Shown here piece by piece: positions 1 to 8,027 of a stretch of 64,000 nucleotides of DNA (position 1 is the first letter of the stretch; each line of letters opens with the position of its first letter). The stretch covers positions 1,302,001-1,366,000 of the forward strand of contig NZ_CP061304.1 in NCBI RefSeq assembly GCF_018687735.1, in the 5' to 3' direction. Source of the DNA: Polynucleobacter sp. MG-5-Ahmo-C2 (GTDB lineage: Bacteria; Pseudomonadota; Gammaproteobacteria; Burkholderiales; Burkholderiaceae). The position numbers were made by a program, and so were the translations under genes. Below the pieces are notes generated by a model that saw only the letters and a program-made list of their open reading frames with translations, was not told the origin of the DNA and did not search any database.

Positions 1-256
1 AGTTATCTGTAATGGATAGTCTGGATTCTTTGATATAAACGAGCGGATACTTTAGATCTGTAAGCGCCTGAGCAAAGTGGCGCATAGCGGATAGGAAGAG
101 TGCTACTTTGGCTTTATGAGACCAAACATATTGACCCTCATGAGTCGACTCAAACATGATGATTTCATCGGTCTCAAAATTAAAACCCTGAAGTGCTGCG
201 CCCTGTAGATCTAATTGATCTCCCAGAATCAATACCAAGCTCTTTGATTGACTCAT
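1..256 (-). CDS. cryptochrome/photolyase-related protein, N-terminal part (cut by window edge)
   Basis: Only the first 85 codons are present; the rest lies beyond base 1. The translation begins MSQSKSLVLILGDQLDLQG and continues to a HKAKVALFLSAMRHF stretch near residues 48-62. Both are typical of the N-terminal domain of the deoxyribodipyrimidine photolyase-related family, the iron-sulfur bacterial (6-4) photolyases and cryptochromes. Known members bind FAD and repair UV photoproducts or sense light. The ATG overlaps the stop of the upstream small gene as ATGA, so the two are probably translationally coupled. The FAD and Fe-S binding parts cannot be inspected here, so repair activity is inferred from family only. 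Confidence 0.8.
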   Translation of the reverse strand, partial: MSQSKSLVLILGDQLDLQGAALQGFNFETDEIIMFESTHEGQYVWSHKAKVALFLSAMRHFAQALTDLKYPLVYIKESRLSITDN

Positions 257-525
257 TTGTGTTTGTACTGGGTTGGGCAGTGTGCACGAGTAACCAACTT
301 GCTACGTAGGGCTACATGCTTGGTTACCCTACCCGTAACCCGCTTGCGCCATAAATTAAATGAAGAGCGCTTTAGCTGACTACGCATTAACTCAATGACT
401 TCGGATTCAGATAGTCCAAATTGGCTCTCAATGGCATCAAATGGAGTTCGATCCTCCCAAGCCATCTCAATTAAGAGGGAAAAATCAGCTTCTGTCAGGG
501 TATTTTTGGAAATCTTTGGCACCAT
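253..525 (-). CDS. TIGR03643/DUF2805-type small protein
   Basis: A 90-residue basic protein. Residues 10-60 resemble the TIGR03643 (DUF2805) family of about 80-90 residue bacterial proteins: a helix-turn-helix-like stretch (FGLSESEVIELMRSQL) followed by the family's typical FNLWRKRVTGR segment. No biochemical function is established for the family. The HTH-like middle suggests nucleic acid binding, but that is inference. Its stop codon overlaps the start of the photolyase-like gene by four bases, so the two form an operon. No strong Shine-Dalgarno is visible ahead of the ATG. Confidence 0.75.
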   Translation of the reverse strand: MVPKISKNTLTEADFSLLIEMAWEDRTPFDAIESQFGLSESEVIELMRSQLKRSSFNLWRKRVTGRVTKHVALRSKLVTRAHCPTQYKHK

Positions 526-597
526 GCAAGTGTAAGACTTATTTACTAAACTAGGTGGGCCCCAATTTATTGAAATTCATTTTGATGATTAGATCCC

Positions 598-942
598 ATG
601 CTTGGTAAAGTGCGCCAAAAATTGATCTTACTTAAACCTCGCCATCTCAAAGGACAGGAGGGGCTGGTTTGCCCAATTTGCGAGAGGCTCATTCCGGACT
701 CACAGAAAGATGCTCACCACTTAGTTCCAAAATCGAAAGGCGGGAAGATTACCGAATATCTACATCGGATTTGTCATAAACAGATACATGCTCTTTTTAC
801 AGAATCTGAATTAGCGCAACAATTTAATACCGCTGAAACGCTAAAAAATCATCCAGAGATGGGCAAGTTTATTACTTGGGTAAAGTCTAAGCCTGATCAG
901 TTTTACGAAAGAACCCGCAAAAGCGCACGAATCAAAAGCTAA
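598..942 (+). CDS. HNH endonuclease-like protein
   Basis: A 114-residue basic protein with a compact HNH-type core. CPIC at residues 25-28 is followed by HHLVPKSKGG at about 41-50 and HRICHKQIHALF at about 56-67. The CxxC pair with the HH and H-x3-H elements matches the metal-binding beta-beta-alpha fold of small HNH proteins. The C-terminal half is charged. Small solitary HNH proteins can be nicking or restriction nucleases, but no methylase or restriction partner lies nearby, so the role is unknown. It is monocistronic and convergent with the membrane protein gene to its right. Confidence 0.75.
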   Translation: MLGKVRQKLILLKPRHLKGQEGLVCPICERLIPDSQKDAHHLVPKSKGGKITEYLHRICHKQIHALFTESELAQQFNTAETLKNHPEMGKFITWVKSKPDQFYERTRKSARIKS

Positions 943-1032
943 GGACTAAATTCCACTCTAAATTATCACACCAACTACTAGATATAAATGGCTGCGAATG
1001 CCAAAGTTTTCACAAAAACTACACATATTCAT

Positions 1033-2184
1033 TTATTTATTGGTGACCACTAGATATGCAATGGCTATAAATGGCATAAAAATTCTAATGGCCTCACTTC
1101 CATCTGATCCCATTGCAGAAAAAAATATTCCCATTGCAAAGAATAGCAATGGGATAAAATAAAATTTATTTCTCTTAAAATTTAAAAAAATAATCAAATA
1201 AGTAAAAAAAAGAGAGAGGTAGCAGACTACAGTGACAACCCTCAATTCCTTAGACATACTTTTCTCAAAGCCAATATATGTCCCAGTCCAAAATAGACGA
1301 GGAAAAATAAAGACGGTAAATAATCTCTTTGGGCTAAATATATTTAGCAAGACTTCTGGCTTATTTTTATAAAGCTCTAAAGCCTTATTTTTGTTCACTT
1401 TGGAACAGTTAACCATTTCTTTTGAATCATAATTCTGTCTACCTAAAATAACCTTACAATCTAAAAATTGATTTGGATTTTCACCAGAGCTTGCAAGTCC
1501 TTCAGCTAAATTTGTACCTCCATAGGTTGATAAAGTAAAGGTATCAAATTTATGAAGTTGATAAAGATGAAGTGGCACCATAAATAGAATTGTGATGATG
1601 CATGCGGGAATTATTCGTCGTCCAATCTTACAAAAAAAACAGCTGTAAATCACTAATGCAAAATACATGCCAAAAGGTCGACTCATGTACATTAAGGTCA
1701 CCCAAAAACCTAATTTCAATATTTGTACTGATGATATTTTTTTATCGCAATCAATTAAATACATTGTGCATATGAGCAAAGATACAGCAAAAGTCATATC
1801 GTAGAGTGGGCCATTCATAGCTGCGTAATAGATGATTATCAATAATCCAGGCAGAACCAGCAATAGCCTTTCAAGAGTCTGATTTTGTGCGGCTCGATTG
1901 CAGATTAAATAAATTAACCATCCGGAGAGAAGGCCATAAGGAAGGTGATTTGAAAAATACAGAGACCCAAAGTTTACGAATTCAAATTTATCAACGTAAG
2001 TCCAAAGCCTCAAAATAGACATTCCCGTTGTAGCATCCGGAAAATTTGGGGGAATATATGCCCCCATAAGGCCAGAGTTATGAATTTTTGGAGTGCTTGA
2101 ATAGAACAACACGCCCATTACCAAGCAAAATATCAGCGTGGCTTTATTTTTAATAAAATTAAATGCCTGCTTTCGAATATCCAT
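1033..2184 (-). CDS. polytopic membrane protein, GT-C glycosyltransferase-like
   Basis: A 383-residue integral membrane protein with about nine hydrophobic segments. A large loop at roughly residues 215-295 carries two cysteines and ends in KNKPEVLLNIFSPKRL, before the last three or four membrane spans. This layout resembles GT-C membrane glycosyltransferases, which use lipid-linked sugars on the periplasmic side, but I cannot identify a convincing catalytic acidic motif. The gene and its flanks are visibly AT-rich compared with the core genes, with many AAA, TTT and ATA codons, which suggests acquisition by transfer. It stands alone. The glycosyltransferase role is an inference; an unrelated membrane protein is possible. 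Confidence 0.6.
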   Translation of the reverse strand: MDIRKQAFNFIKNKATLIFCLVMGVLFYSSTPKIHNSGLMGAYIPPNFPDATTGMSILRLWTYVDKFEFVNFGSLYFSNHLPYGLLSGWLIYLICNRAAQNQTLERLLLVLPGLLIIIYYAAMNGPLYDMTFAVSLLICTMYLIDCDKKISSVQILKLGFWVTLMYMSRPFGMYFALVIYSCFFCKIGRRIIPACIITILFMVPLHLYQLHKFDTFTLSTYGGTNLAEGLASSGENPNQFLDCKVILGRQNYDSKEMVNCSKVNKNKALELYKNKPEVLLNIFSPKRLFTVFIFPRLFWTGTYIGFEKSMSKELRVVTVVCYLSLFFTYLIIFLNFKRNKFYFIPLLFFAMGIFFSAMGSDGSEAIRIFMPFIAIAYLVVTNK

Positions 2185-2336
2185 ATTCTTATTGGCCTAA
2201 TCTAAGTTTCTAAATTATGTAATTAAATAATTTATTTTCAAGATTCTGCATTATAATAAATAAAAAAATAAGTTAAGATGGTCATCAAGTCTTCAATGAT
2301 TAGCTCTAAGCGCCCTCTATTAAAAGGGTTAGCGCG

Positions 2337-3032
2337 CTAACTAAGCCAGGTAATAAATTCTTCTGCAGCAACTCTAGGCGTATGAAAGGTATTCACAATA
2401 TCGGTCTTATTAGCATAGCCCAGGGCCATGCCGCAAACCAACATTTCATTCTCTTTTGCACCAATAAATGGCAGGATAATTTTGGAGTAATGATTCCAAG
2501 CCGCTTGCGGGCAAGTGTCTAATCCTTCACCTCTTGCGGCAACCATTAGACTTTGCAAGAACATCCCGTAGTCGAGCATGGAGCCTCTACCGAGATCTTT
2601 ATCAATGGTGAAGAAAATACATACAGGTGCACCAAAAGCCTCGAAGTTCTTCCGGTGCTGTGCATGCATCTTATCTTTATCGCCTTTTGTAATTCCGAGA
2701 AGACCATACAAGCTCCAGCCATTTTCACGACGACGGTCAATATAAGGACTAAACCATTTACTAGGGTAATAGTCATACCCAGCTTGGTATTCTTTTTCTA
2801 ACTCTGGATTAGTAGCAATACTGTCATAGGCAGCGCATACCTTCGCACATAAATCTGCTAGAGCACCTCCCTCCACTACATATGCTTTCCAGGGCTGGGT
2901 ATTGGTACCGGATGGCGCTCTAGCAGAAATATTGAAGAGCTTAGTAATGGTTTCTTTTGAAACATTCTCTTTAGTAAACGCCCGCACGGACTTGCGCGAG
3001 GTAATGGCATCTTCTACCGTTAAGGACTTCAT
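2337..3032 (-). CDS. nitroreductase family protein
   Basis: A 231-residue flavoprotein of the nitroreductase superfamily. The N-terminal FMN phosphate-binding element SRKSVRAF (residues 12-19) is followed by APSGTNTQPWKAYVV (39-53), the canonical FMN-contacting loop. The later DYGMFLQSLMVAARGEGLDTCPQ region is the dimer and FMN interface of the family. Such enzymes reduce nitroaromatics, quinones or other electrophiles with NAD(P)H; the substrate cannot be told from sequence. It lies 42 bases downstream of the gabD-like gene on the same strand and may be co-transcribed. A short palindrome at 2329-2340 overlaps the stop codon. Confidence 0.9.
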   Translation of the reverse strand: MKSLTVEDAITSRKSVRAFTKENVSKETITKLFNISARAPSGTNTQPWKAYVVEGGALADLCAKVCAAYDSIATNPELEKEYQAGYDYYPSKWFSPYIDRRRENGWSLYGLLGITKGDKDKMHAQHRKNFEAFGAPVCIFFTIDKDLGRGSMLDYGMFLQSLMVAARGEGLDTCPQAAWNHYSKIILPFIGAKENEMLVCGMALGYANKTDIVNTFHTPRVAAEEFITWLS

Positions 3033-3074
3033 CTTTAAGCTCTTCTATTTGATTTGTTTCTCAAGTGTTTCACT

Positions 3075-4592
3075 TCACTGCGCTGCTTTGATGCCGCCGA
3101 TACAAAGATACTTTAGCTCCAAGTAATCCTCGATGCCGTGCCGCGATCCTTCACGACCGAGGCCACTTTCTTTAACACCCCCAAAAGGCGCTACTTCATT
3201 TGTGATCAAACCTTCATTAATGCCAACCATACCGTATTCAAGCGCTTCCGCTACACGCCAGATACGAGCAATGTTCTGACTATAGAAATAGGCAGCCAAA
3301 CCAAATTGAGTGTCATTGGCCATCTCTATAGCTTCAGCTTCACTGGAAAACTTAAATATCGGAGCCAATGGTCCAAATGTTTCCTCCCTAAAAGCGAGCA
3401 TGTCTTTGGTAGCGCCAGAAACCACAGTAGGCTCATAGAAGGAACCGCCTAAGACATGGCGCTTGCCACCAATCACCACTTTGCCACCTTTTTTGACGGC
3501 ATCGTTGACTTGATCTTCAACCTTCGCTAGAGCTCGCTCATCAATCAGCGGCCCAATCACATTACCCGCTTCAGCGCCACTGCCAACTTTGAAAGCGCCT
3601 ACTGCTCTAACAAATTTCTCTACAAACACATCATAGATAGAATCTTGTACCATGATGCGGTTGGCGCATACACAAGTTTGTCCAGCATTTCTATATTTGG
3701 AAGTAATGGCACCCTTCACTGCTGCATCAATATCAGCATCATCAAAAACTATAAACGGTGCATTGCCACCCAACTCCATGGAAACCTTCTTCACAGTTGT
3801 TGCGCATTGCGCCAATAACAACTTGCCGATTTCGGTTGAGCCCGTAAAGCTGAGCTTTTTGACAATTGGATTTGAAGATAGTTCGCCACCAATAGCAGTT
3901 GCGGAGCCTGTTACACAAGAAAATACTCCCGGTGGAATGCCTGCCTCTTCTGCAAGTTGGCATAGCGCTAAAGCGCTGAATGGTGTTTGACTAGCGGGCT
4001 TTAAGACGATAGTGCAACCAGCCGCCAATGCAGGACCCACCTTGCGGGTAATCATTGCTGATGGAAAGTTCCAGGGTGTAATCGCAGCACAAACACCAAT
4101 GGCTTGCTTAATCACAATCAATCTTTTATCACTAGCGTGACCAGGAATGGTTTCACCATAGAGGCGCTTCGCCTCTTCGCCAAACCATTCAATAAAGGAG
4201 GCGCCATATGCAATCTCACCCCTACTCTCAACCAAGGGCTTGCCTTGCTCTGCAGTCATTAGCTGAGCAAGTGCCTCTTGATTTTTCATAATGAGGTCGA
4301 ACCAATTACGCAAAATTCGTGCGCGCTCTTTAGCAGTCTTTGAGCGCCAAGCTGGTAAAGCATGATTTGCAGACTCAATCGCCCGACGGGTTTCTGCAGC
4401 CCCCATATTGGGAACCGTACCAATCAGCTCCCCTGTCGCAGGATTGGTAACAGAAATGGTAGTTTTGTTATCAGCCTCAACCCATTGGCCATTAATGTAG
4501 GCTTTGTCAAACTGGAAAGCGAAGTTGCTCATATCTTTTGCACTCAATGATCGATTGGTTTTTAGACTCCCTACATGGCGAGAATGGCTCAT
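3075..4592 (-). CDS. gabD: NAD(P)-dependent succinate-semialdehyde dehydrogenase
   Basis: A 505-residue aldehyde dehydrogenase that most resembles GabD, which oxidises succinate semialdehyde to succinate. The cofactor region ITPWNFPSAMITRKVGPALAAG (shown from residue 171), catalytic E273 in MELGGNAPF, and nucleophile C307 in GQTCVCANR are intact. Two starts compete. The 5' ATG at 4592 has a strong AAGGAG ribosome site five bases upstream. An internal ATG at 4532 (MSNFAFQFDKAY) would give the usual family N-terminus but has no clear ribosome site, so the longer form was chosen. Substrate specificity inside the ALDH family is inferred from overall resemblance. Confidence 0.88.
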   Translation of the reverse strand: MSHSRHVGSLKTNRSLSAKDMSNFAFQFDKAYINGQWVEADNKTTISVTNPATGELIGTVPNMGAAETRRAIESANHALPAWRSKTAKERARILRNWFDLIMKNQEALAQLMTAEQGKPLVESRGEIAYGASFIEWFGEEAKRLYGETIPGHASDKRLIVIKQAIGVCAAITPWNFPSAMITRKVGPALAAGCTIVLKPASQTPFSALALCQLAEEAGIPPGVFSCVTGSATAIGGELSSNPIVKKLSFTGSTEIGKLLLAQCATTVKKVSMELGGNAPFIVFDDADIDAAVKGAITSKYRNAGQTCVCANRIMVQDSIYDVFVEKFVRAVGAFKVGSGAEAGNVIGPLIDERALAKVEDQVNDAVKKGGKVVIGGKRHVLGGSFYEPTVVSGATKDMLAFREETFGPLAPIFKFSSEAEAIEMANDTQFGLAAYFYSQNIARIWRVAEALEYGMVGINEGLITNEVAPFGGVKESGLGREGSRHGIEDYLELKYLCIGGIKAAQ

Positions 4593-4771
4593 CTTAACTC
4601 CTTCCAGTCACTTCTTCTGGCGCTCGTTTTATGAGTCGCTCAAATCTTAAATACAGCCCTCAGGAACTGTCGCATCTTTTTGCTTTTCCCGCCATAAAAT
4701 AGTTTAGGCTATAGGCTAAGCTACCCTGTATTTAAGCCCTCTCCCCTCACCCTTATTGATACGGCACCATC

Positions 4772-5566
4772 ATGGATCTTCCTTTATTAAGACATGCACT
4801 GCAATTTTCCGATATCGGCTTGAGATTTGAGCTTGTCTTTGTGGTTCTACTGCTCTGTTATCTGGTTTTTTGGCTTTTCCAAAAAATGCTTCCGCATTTG
4901 CTATTTGGCGATGACTCCGAGTACGCCGGCTATATTTATAACGCGATGGGTGTTGTATTCAGCTTAGTTTTTGCCTTTGTCACAGTATTGGTCTGGCAAA
5001 ACTACAACGGAGTGAGTGATGCCATTACGAAAGAAGCAAGCACTCTGAATAATATGTATCGTCTATTTTCCGCATTTCCGCCTGATGTTGAGAAAAAGGG
5101 TAGGGACGCCTTAAGAGCTTATACACAAACAGTAGTCGACGAAGAGTGGCCTTTATTAAGCAAAGATCAATTTAGCATTAAGGCTTATAAAGAATTATTA
5201 AAAATTGAAGATATCGTTATTCACCTGCAACCTCAAAACGTAGGCCAATCAAACGCACATCAACAAATGCTCCGCTTGGCAACAGATGCTACCGATCTAC
5301 GCCGCAGTCGCGTATACAATGCCCGCTTTGCATTGGCAGCTCCTGCCTGGATGGGCTTAATTAGCAGCTCTCTAGTCTTTTTATTCTTTTCATGCCTTTT
5401 TAAACTAAAGTCAGCAAAGATTCATCTACTCTTAATATTATTCTTAGGCCTCACGATTGTCGGGGTTTTATATTTTCTGATTCTCTACATTCACCCTTTC
5501 CTGGGTCCTATGGCCCTTGGTCCAGATCCCTTGCTAAATCTACTTAAACTCGCGTGGACTTATTAA
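4772..5566 (+). CDS. DUF4239 (bestrophin-like) membrane protein
   Basis: A 264-residue membrane protein with the DUF4239 architecture. Two hydrophobic spans lie near residues 20-37 and 57-76, followed by a soluble middle with a conserved start (ITKEASTLNNMYRLFSAFP, about 85-103). Two C-terminal spans lie near 186-207 and 213-235. Pfam describes this family as bestrophin-like, hence a possible ion channel, but I know of no characterised close homolog. It starts 179 bases after the divergent gabD gene and ends 18 bases before the CitE-like gene, so the two plus-strand genes may share a transcript. Confidence 0.8.
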   Translation: MDLPLLRHALQFSDIGLRFELVFVVLLLCYLVFWLFQKMLPHLLFGDDSEYAGYIYNAMGVVFSLVFAFVTVLVWQNYNGVSDAITKEASTLNNMYRLFSAFPPDVEKKGRDALRAYTQTVVDEEWPLLSKDQFSIKAYKELLKIEDIVIHLQPQNVGQSNAHQQMLRLATDATDLRRSRVYNARFALAAPAWMGLISSSLVFLFFSCLFKLKSAKIHLLLILFLGLTIVGVLYFLILYIHPFLGPMALGPDPLLNLLKLAWTY

Positions 5567-5584
5567 ATCTAGAAAGTAGTACAA

Positions 5585-6454
5585 ATGATTAACATTCATC
5601 GCCCAAGACGCTCTGTGCTGTATATGCCGGGAGCCAATACCAGGGCCTTAGAAAAAGCCAAAATCCTTCCTGCTGATTCTTTGATATTGGACTTGGAGGA
5701 TGCGGTTGCGCCAGATACTAAAGCTGCAGCGAGAGCAAATATTCTCACGGCATTAGAGTCAGGGTTTGGCTATCGCGAAGCTGTTGTCAGAATCAATGGA
5801 CTCAATACCGCTTGGGGCTTAGATGATCTAAGGACTTTTGCCGCTAGCAAAGCAGATGCTATTGTCTTACCCAAAGTAGAGTCGGCAGCACAAATACAAG
5901 CAGTAGCTACTCTACTAAAGGAATTAAATGCCCCAGCCACTATGACCATCTGGGCCATGATTGAAACCCCGATGGCGATCTTTAAACTTCAGGAGATTGC
6001 TAGCGCGCATCCACTTCTCGAGTCTTTAGTCTTGGGCACTTCAGATCTAGTAAAGGATTTACATGCTCGCCATACCCCGAACCGAGCAGAAACTCAAACG
6101 GCACTATCTCTCTCCGTGCTAGCCGCTAGAGCATATGGTCTTTGTGTTCTGGATGGTGTTCACCTGTCCCTTGATGATGAGGCAGGACTCAAGCAATCTT
6201 GCATCCAGGGAAGGGATATGGGTTTTGATGGCAAAACCTTGATTCATCCAAATCAAATCGCCTTAGCCAATGAAATATTTGGCCCCTCCCCTACTGAAAT
6301 CAGTGAAGCTCAAGAAAAAATTGCTGCTTATGAAGTGGCTATTCAATCGGGCGCCGGTATTGCAGTGCTCAATGGCAGGCTGATTGAAGAGCTGCATATT
6401 CAGGATGCCAAAAGAATATTGGCGTTAGCAAGCGCTCTGCGCATGATTTCTTGA
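5585..6454 (+). CDS. HpcH/HpaI (CitE-like) CoA ester lyase
   Basis: A 289-residue TIM-barrel enzyme of the citrate lyase beta / malyl-CoA lyase superfamily. RRSVLYMPGANTRALEK (shown from residue 8) is the family N-terminus. The acidic pair in LDLEDAVAP (about 36-44), R69, and the Mg2+ ligands E127 (MIETPMA) and D154 (GTSDLVKD) are present. No citrate lyase alpha or gamma subunit lies nearby, so a stand-alone lyase or thioesterase acting on malyl-CoA, citramalyl-CoA or a similar ester is more likely than a citrate lyase subunit. Its last 55 bases overlap the convergent gamma-glutamylcyclotransferase-like gene. Confidence 0.85.
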   Translation: MINIHRPRRSVLYMPGANTRALEKAKILPADSLILDLEDAVAPDTKAAARANILTALESGFGYREAVVRINGLNTAWGLDDLRTFAASKADAIVLPKVESAAQIQAVATLLKELNAPATMTIWAMIETPMAIFKLQEIASAHPLLESLVLGTSDLVKDLHARHTPNRAETQTALSLSVLAARAYGLCVLDGVHLSLDDEAGLKQSCIQGRDMGFDGKTLIHPNQIALANEIFGPSPTEISEAQEKIAAYEVAIQSGAGIAVLNGRLIEELHIQDAKRILALASALRMIS

Positions 6455-6864
6455 TTGTCATTCATGAAATTCCCAGTTTGAATGCGTTGCAGGGTGCTGG
6501 TATCTAGCGCATAAATATACAACCAAGCTGGAATCATCTCCCCGTTTCTCTCTACCAATTCAACAGAGCGTCGGTATTCATGAGGAAGTGGACTGGTAGG
6601 CGCACATTCTTCGTATTCATCTAAGAATGTAAGGACATACTCTGGATTTTTGAGCAGCCACAATTCGCCAAGAACAAATCCATCTTTTGCCTCAGCTCGA
6701 ACTGCACCAGGGTAGTTACTTACGAGGTATAGATGCCCCTGCCATCTTGCATTCCCAATTAGATCAGCATGCCGGTGAAAATAATGTGCACTAGCGTTAA
6801 TCGCATCCGATTTGAGAGTGCCATACACAAATAGATAGGAGGAATTCATATTACCAACTGTCAT
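6400..6864 (-). CDS. gamma-glutamylcyclotransferase-fold (AIG2-like) protein
   Basis: A 154-residue protein with the diagnostic substrate-loop motif YLFVYGTLKSD (residues 10-20), then GHLYLVSNYPGAV and an acidic FLDEYEEC stretch typical of GGCT/AIG2-like domains. Family members make 5-oxoproline from gamma-glutamyl peptides, or act on related gamma-glutamyl amines. The exact substrate is unknown. The ATG at 6849 (MNSSYLFVYGTL) is an equally plausible start, since neither has a strong ribosome site. The 3' end runs 55 bases into the convergent CitE-like gene. Confidence 0.82.
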   Translation of the reverse strand: MTVGNMNSSYLFVYGTLKSDAINASAHYFHRHADLIGNARWQGHLYLVSNYPGAVRAEAKDGFVLGELWLLKNPEYVLTFLDEYEECAPTSPLPHEYRRSVELVERNGEMIPAWLYIYALDTSTLQRIQTGNFMNDNQEIMRRALANANILLAS

Positions 6865-6987
6865 GATTACAGTGACTATAAAGTAGCGACATCACTCTCA
6901 CCGGTTTGGATTGTGACAAATAGATGACTTGCACTACTTAAGTGCGATAGCTGACAGAAAATTACCACCCCTCTGGAGGCAAAGCCC

Positions 6988-7317
6988 TTGCTGAAGGCCT
7001 TAAATAGCATTCATATAAAAACCCAGAAATGGTGCAGCCGATTCTCGAAATTGTGCAGACTACAAAATAGTGCTAATTTCTATAACCTAAGATACGGCAT
7101 GCGTATCAAAATTACAAAAAGTCTCGTGCTGCAAGCTCTAGCCCAAGAGACGGAAGTTATTCCTGAGGCACTCTTTCCGGAGGGCGAATATCTTGCCAAT
7201 CTAACTCCCGAGGGAAAGATTGAGGTCATCAATACTAAGAAGATAAGGGCCTTATTTTCTTTTTCTCAGTTTAGAGAAAAAGTTACCTTAGGTGAATTCG
7301 TGGTAGTTGAAAGCTAA
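6988..7317 (+). CDS. small protein of unknown function
   Basis: I do not recognise this gene. The longest reading is 109 residues from a TTG at 6988 with a good GGAGG ribosome site eight bases upstream. An internal ATG at 7099 would give a 72-residue form (MRIKITKSLVLQALAQETEVI). The C-terminal 72 residues look like the conserved part: a helical start, an acidic centre with PEGEYLANLTPEGKIEV, and a hydrophobic end. No signal peptide or metal motif is visible. It is convergent with the two small genes to its right and ends seven bases from them. Confidence 0.5.
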   Translation: MLKALNSIHIKTQKWCSRFSKLCRLQNSANFYNLRYGMRIKITKSLVLQALAQETEVIPEALFPEGEYLANLTPEGKIEVINTKKIRALFSFSQFREKVTLGEFVVVES

Positions 7318-7323
7318 ATTGAC

Positions 7324-7701
7324 TTAATGATCTAGATCTAAGCTTTGCACCAGGCTGGCAAGCTTTACAACAGATTCAAAGGCGTTTGAACTGCTGGCCT
7401 CTACATCTACATTTTCCCAATTAAACTCTAGTGAGAAATGTGCTGATTCAATAATTAATTCATAGCTAGAGCTCGCTTTGTTTTCTGGATTAGCCTCTAA
7501 CTCCTCGGTAACGGGCACTTTGACTGCCTCAATCGCATCAAGCAAAATTGTCACCTCAGAAGGCGTTAGTCCCCTGCTATGCAAAACATCATCCGTTCTC
7601 TTAATCGAAATCTTAGAGGCCTCATCGATCACTACCTCGTATTGATTTAAACCCAGATCAAACCAAACAGTTAACTCAAGGGCAATAGGATAGGTCTTCA
7701 T
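7324..7701 (-). CDS. acidic hypothetical protein
   Basis: A 125-residue acidic soluble protein with no motif I recognise. The N-terminal 40 residues read as alternating beta strands (YPIALELTVWFDL, YEVVIDEASKISIKR). They are followed by a helical segment (TPSEVTILLDAIEAVKV) and another strand region. There is no signal peptide, metal-binding cluster or membrane segment. Its ATG follows directly on the stop of the upstream zinc-knuckle gene (TAAATG), so the pair is almost certainly co-translated. A partner or regulator role for that neighbour is possible but unproven. Confidence 0.6.
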   Translation of the reverse strand: MKTYPIALELTVWFDLGLNQYEVVIDEASKISIKRTDDVLHSRGLTPSEVTILLDAIEAVKVPVTEELEANPENKASSSYELIIESAHFSLEFNWENVDVEASSSNAFESVVKLASLVQSLDLDH

Positions 7702-7929
7702 TTAATCCACCTCGTCAGCATGGGGTTCATCGAAATGCGCTTTATGGGGCTTCAGTTTGGCCTCTAGCTGAGCCCATTTACTTTGCTGCATTCTGTATTG
7801 GCAATCTTCCGCATGATTTTCCAGCAAACCAAAGATTACCGTTGTCGGAATCTTGCAATATTGACAGCGATAAGCATGTTGATGCTCCTCAATTTTCTCC
7901 TGAGGATAGTCAATATAAAAAGGTTTCAC
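7702..7929 (-). CDS. small putative zinc-binding protein
   Basis: A 75-residue protein from a GTG at 7929, chosen because GGAGAG lies four bases before it. A TTG at 7950 would add seven residues. YRCQYCKIPTTVIFGLL followed by H-x3-C (NHAEDCQY) makes a C-x2-C, H-x3-C arrangement suited to one zinc ion. The C-terminus is rich in His, Asp and Glu. I do not recognise a family. The stop codon is immediately followed by the start of the 125-residue acidic protein, so the two form a bicistronic unit with probably related functions. Confidence 0.55.
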   Translation of the reverse strand: MKPFYIDYPQEKIEEHQHAYRCQYCKIPTTVIFGLLENHAEDCQYRMQQSKWAQLEAKLKPHKAHFDEPHADEVD

Positions 7930-8027
7930 TAATCTCTCCAAATACAACAAGGGTCTATTGAGCCAATCTTACTCTGCCTCGCGCTTAGGCGATTAAAAAT
8001 TCTTTTCACCTGCTGCAATGCAATGAA

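Noticed and set aside
2329..2340. Palindrome TTAGCGCGCTAA at the end of the nitroreductase gene
   Set aside because: Twelve bases overlapping the stop codon, with no T run and no second copy noticed, so it is not claimed as a terminator or operator.
3652..3990. A 112-codon plus-strand frame opposite gabD
   Set aside because: It is a shadow of the dehydrogenase coding sequence; the opposite frame contains all catalytic motifs.
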